Shown one piece after another: positions 60,401 to 64,000 of a DNA stretch of 64,000 nt. Under the pieces are notes generated by a model. That model searched no databases. It was given only the letters and a program-made list of their open reading frames with translations, and was not told where the DNA came from. Source of the DNA: Drosophila persimilis (lineage: Eukaryota; Arthropoda; Insecta; Diptera; Drosophilidae); NCBI RefSeq assembly GCF_003286085.1, contig NW_020825288.1:28148001-28212000 (forward strand). The letters run 5' to 3'. The position numbers and the translations under genes are program-made. Within the stretch, counting starts at the first letter, position 1. Each line of letters starts with the position of its first letter.

Positions 60401-63400
60401 TAAAAATCAAGAATAACAATTATAATAATAGTTATTCAATAAAAATCAATAATAACAATTATGATAATAGTTATACAGTAAAAATCAAGAATAACAATTA
60501 TAATAACAGTTATTCATTAAAAATCAAGAATAACAATTATAATAATAGTTATTCAATAAAAATCAAGAATAACAATTATAATAACAGTTATTCAATAAAA
60601 ATCGAGAATAATTAGTATAATAATAGTTATTCATTAAAAATCAAGAATAACAATTATAATAATAAATATACAATAAAAATCAAGAATTATTTTTATACAA
60701 TAAAAATCAAGAATAACAATTATAATAATAATTATACAATAAAAATCAAGAATAATAATTATAAAATAAAAATCAAAAATAATAATTATTCCATAAAAAT
60801 CAAGAATAATTATTATAATAATATTTATTCAATAAAAATCAAGAATAATAATTATTCCATAAAAATCAAAAATCATAATTATTCAATAAAAATCAAGAAT
60901 AACAATTATAATAATAATTATACAATACAAATCAAAAATCACAATTATTCAATAAAAATCAAGAATAACAATTATAATAATAGTTATTCAATAAAAATCA
61001 AGAATAACAATTATAATAACAGTTATTCAATAAAAATCGAGAATAACTAGTATAATAATAGTTATTCATTAAAAATCAAGAATAACAATTATAATAATAA
61101 ATATACAATAAAAATCAAGAATTATTTTTATACAATAAATATCAAGAATAACAATTATAATAATAATTATACAATAAAAATCAAAAATCATAATTATTCA
61201 ATAAAAATCAAGAATAACAATTATAATAACAGTTATTCATTAAAAATCAAGAATAACAATTATAATAATAGTTATTCAATAAAAATCAAGAATAACAATT
61301 ATAATAATAGTTATTCAATAAAAATCAAGAATAACAATTATAATAACAGTTATTCAATAAAAATCAAGAATAACAATTATAATAATAGTTATTCAATAAA
61401 AATCAAGAATAACAAGTATAATAATAGTTATTTAATAAAAATCACGAATAACAATTATAATAATAGTTATTCAATAAAAATCAAGAATAACAATTATAAT
61501 AATAGTTATTCAATAAAAATCAAGAATTCAATAAAAAACAAGAATAACAATTATAATAACTATACAATAAAAATCAAGAATAATAATTATAATAATAATT
61601 ATTCAATAAAAATCAAGAATAACAATTGTAATAATAATTATACAATAAAAATCGAAAATAATAATTATTCAATAAAAATCAGAAATAATCATTAATCAAT
61701 AAAACAAAAAAAATAATAATAATTATATTATATATTGTATTGTATAAATATTATTTTAGATTCTTATTTAATCATTTTTTTATAGGGGTATATTAGATTT
61801 GTGGTGAAAATGGATGAGTGTAACGTCCACAAAAGACGAAAATCTCTGCCAACAACAATATTGAAGAGACGAGAAAATTAAAAACGCACAATCATAGAGA
61901 ATGACCATATTTGTCCGATGGCCGAATCTGGATCAGATCGGACTATTATTATAGCCAAAAGTGACAAATCAATTTTCAGTCGCTACGTAGCGCCCGACGA
62001 CACGTTTAAACTGTTTTTGTGTCTCTCTCGCACCATCTGTCGGAGGAGAGCCATACTCACTAAGTATCGGGTATAAATGTAGAGTTGCGGTCTCCGCAGC
62101 AACTCACAACGTTCCCCCTCGTTTTTATTATTTATCTTGTATCTTTTTACCTCTACAAAAGAGAGAGAGAGAGAGATGGTGGGCAAGCGACAAGGGACCG
62201 GTGGGTAATATTAAATCAAAATCAATACCCAGCTAACGAAAAATTTCAAACTTGCTTATCATCTTCTTTCCGTCGTCTGTCTTGTGTCCTGTGTCTGCCC
62301 TGATGGACAGACGCTGGCTTTGTCGGCTTTTGGCCAGGGCCAATTTGGCGTATACTTGATGTGTAGTCAACGCCAGGCCCGATGGCCACGCACACAGAAT
62401 GATTGATTGACGATGATTGATCTTGATATGATAGTACCGTAACTTTGATTTTTAGTCACAGTTTGAAAGGGGGCGTGGGATTCACTTTCCAATTGAATTT
62501 TCGTCTGCTCTTTTGTGCGGGGTCATTCAACCTAAGTGCCAGTTGGTTTCTATGAAATTTCGGGAGCAACTTTTAAGTACAATTTAAGTCAGAGTTGGTC
62601 GTTAAAGAGCTTTTAGCTGGCCTCTCTTCTTAGCTGCGCAAACATTTCCGCTTTGGTTCCTTCTCCAATTTTGCTGCACAAACAGAATGGAGAAAATGAA
62701 ATCAAATGGAATTCTCTACAACTTGATTCGTTGCAATTTCTTCTAAAGATTTTTCCATTATTATTTGACGTTGAATTTGTTTTTAGCCCCCCGAGGATAC
62801 GAGAGTGTAAGAGAGAGGGAGTAAATGGCGCTTGATCCGGTGGAAATGAAACTTAAACGGATTGCAATTGTGCGCTTTTCAGCCAGCGGCATGGTATTCT
62901 CATTCCCATTCTCATCGATTCCTGAAGTGTTCTAAGAGCTTACTGCCCAGCGAAGTTGACCAAGTCGCACAATTTGCTGAAATCAAAAGGTTTATTTGTC
63001 GAATAATTGGCCCAGATTATTGTCACTTTTGTCGACTTCTGGCCCCGATGCTTATTTACACTTTTATATTTCGCTTTTCCCGCACAACACTTTCCCACTT
63101 TCCCGGGGCATTTGCTTTTGTTCGCGACTCGCAAATAAGTGTGAATGGGGGAGAAAAATGTGACTGAGTGTGATTGGCCTTTGTTTGCACAATTGATTGC
63201 CGGCCATATTGTTGCCCCACACACACACACCACTGAGCGACAGAGCCACACTTGCCACTGGCTTTTGTTAGTATGCAGCCAATTATGGTTGACATCCAGC
63301 TGGCGATTGCAATTGACGGGGCACCACAGAGTCGACCGAACAGGATTCAGGTCCATGTTCATGTCCAGGTCTAGGTGCAGGTCCAATGTTCCTTGAGTCT

Positions 63401-63687
63401 GTGACATGCCATGGCACTCATTATTATTGACTCTCTAGTGTGAAGTGCAGTGTCAGCGCCATCCAATGGCTAATTGCCAATGGAATATATGTTTTTCTAT
63501 CCAAGTGGAACCGTCTGCTTCTACGCTGTTTAAATAACTGTATCTATCTATTTATTCTCTTTACTTTCTCTAGTCTGCCATCATTAAAGAGGGTTTCCTG
63601 CTGAAGCACACCTGGTCGTTTCAGCGCTGGCGACGTCGCTACTTTCGCTTGAAGCGAAATAACTTATTTTATGCCAAGGATGAGAAG
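57418..63687 (+). CDS. CG34384: Diacylglycerol kinase eta, first two coding exons (partial)
   Basis: Exons are 57418-57657 (80 codons) and 63574-63687 (38 codons), both phase 0, and the gene continues beyond the window. The enzyme phosphorylates diacylglycerol to phosphatidic acid and damps protein kinase C-type signalling. The N-terminus [11 protein letters not shown] is followed by a Ser/Gly/Arg-rich disordered stretch, then [19 protein letters not shown], an acidic [15 protein letters not shown] segment and [11 protein letters not shown]. Exon 2 begins [20 protein letters not shown] and RRYFRLKRN, the first strands of a PH domain, ending AKDEK before a GTAAGT donor. From memory this matches the start of the Drosophila eta-type kinase. 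The kinase, C1 and SAM parts are not in the window. The 5.9 kb intron holds a G20 run and a large AT-rich tandem array. Confidence 0.88.
58940..58971. repeat. TG tract followed by a G20 homopolymer
   Basis: TGTGTGTGTG runs directly into 20 consecutive G (58952-58971) within intron 1 of the kinase gene. The length of such a run is often unreliable in assemblies. Confidence 0.9.
59930..61735. repeat. AT-rich tandem array, unit about 39 bp, 1.8 kb
   Basis: Roughly 45 degenerate copies of a unit of about 39 bp built from AATAAAAATCAAGAATAAC plus AATTATAATAATAGTTATTC. Units of shorter length with TATACAATAAAA or TATTCCATAAAA variants are mixed in. The array contains duplicated multi-unit blocks; for example, a block of about 130 bp at about 60110-60240 recurs almost unchanged at about 60760-60900. 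It lies wholly inside intron 1 of the kinase gene and has no ORF. Confidence 0.95.
62161..62176. repeat. (GA)n microsatellite
   Basis: Eight GA dinucleotides in the kinase intron. Confidence 0.9.
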
Positions 63688-64000
63688 GTAAGTTTTAAGA
63701 TGAATGCAGGAATTATACAGAAATCTGCTACGCTGCTAATCAAAGCTCATCAATTGGTAACGTAAATGAACGAAACCAGTTATCCGATTACACTGCGTAT
63801 ACGTATTGTCAAGGTCTCCGCATCGCATGACGATGTTGTTGTTGCAAGGGCCCCAATTCCACAGGTAACTCAATTTCCATTGGTAGATAGAGAACCAAAC
63901 AGAGGGAAATGCAGATGATAGACTCCGCCAACGAGGTGACAGACGCCTCGTTAGGGAAGCAGAGATGATACAGAGGGAAGCAGAGATAATAGACCCCTCT
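63688..64000. other. Start of kinase intron 2, with a short tandem repeat at the window edge
   Basis: Intronic sequence after the GTAAGT donor. From about 63900 to the window end, imperfect copies of a roughly 20-bp unit (AGAGGGAAGCAGAGATGATA) recur. No coding sequence is seen. Confidence 0.6.

Noticed and set aside
59930..61735. CRISPR-like regular repeat array
   Set aside because: The units are contiguous and degenerate with no unique spacers, in a eukaryotic intron; it is an AT-rich tandem repeat.

Overview
The window is nuclear DNA of a fly of the genus Drosophila. This rests on short GT-AG introns of 50-80 bp, dinucleotide microsatellites, TCAGT-type initiators, and proteins I recognise as fly orthologues: the CLIP-domain protease Sp7, pyridoxine-5'-phosphate oxidase (sgll) and the first exons of diacylglycerol kinase eta. 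The proteins differ enough from what I recall of D. melanogaster to suggest another species, but I cannot name it. Exon models were built by hand from splice sites, reading phase and paralogue comparison. Every complete model has a length divisible by three.

Layout. 1-6.8 kb is non-coding. 6.8-18.3 kb holds three small paralogous genes of unknown function (A minus, B plus, C minus). They share an identical exon phase pattern and a 123-nt middle exon. Sp7 (8.75-10.49 kb) sits between B and C. 18.3-26.0 kb shows no gene.

26.0-51.6 kb is a tandem cluster of ten alpha-arrestin (ARRDC-like) genes in strand order - - - - + + - - - -. All share a first exon of 112-118 nt ending in phase 1. Most carry a short proline/tyrosine tail with PPxY motifs for WW-domain (NEDD4-type) ubiquitin ligases. 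Four neighbouring genes (2-5) have the same tandem GATA motif, in the same orientation, just upstream of a TCAGT initiator. Gene 10 has an apparent alternative last exon.

53.0-54.8 kb holds sgll and a tandem PNPO paralogue that has lost the substrate-binding residues. 57.4-64 kb is the 5' part of diacylglycerol kinase eta: an 80-codon first exon, a 5.9 kb intron containing a 1.8 kb AT-rich tandem array of about 39-bp units, and a second exon that starts the PH domain. The gene runs off the window.

Functionally, the arrestin cluster should encode adaptors that bring membrane cargo to ubiquitin ligases. Sp7 acts in the secreted melanization cascade, sgll makes pyridoxal 5'-phosphate, and the kinase removes diacylglycerol. 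No transposon ORF, rRNA, tRNA or CRISPR array was recognised.
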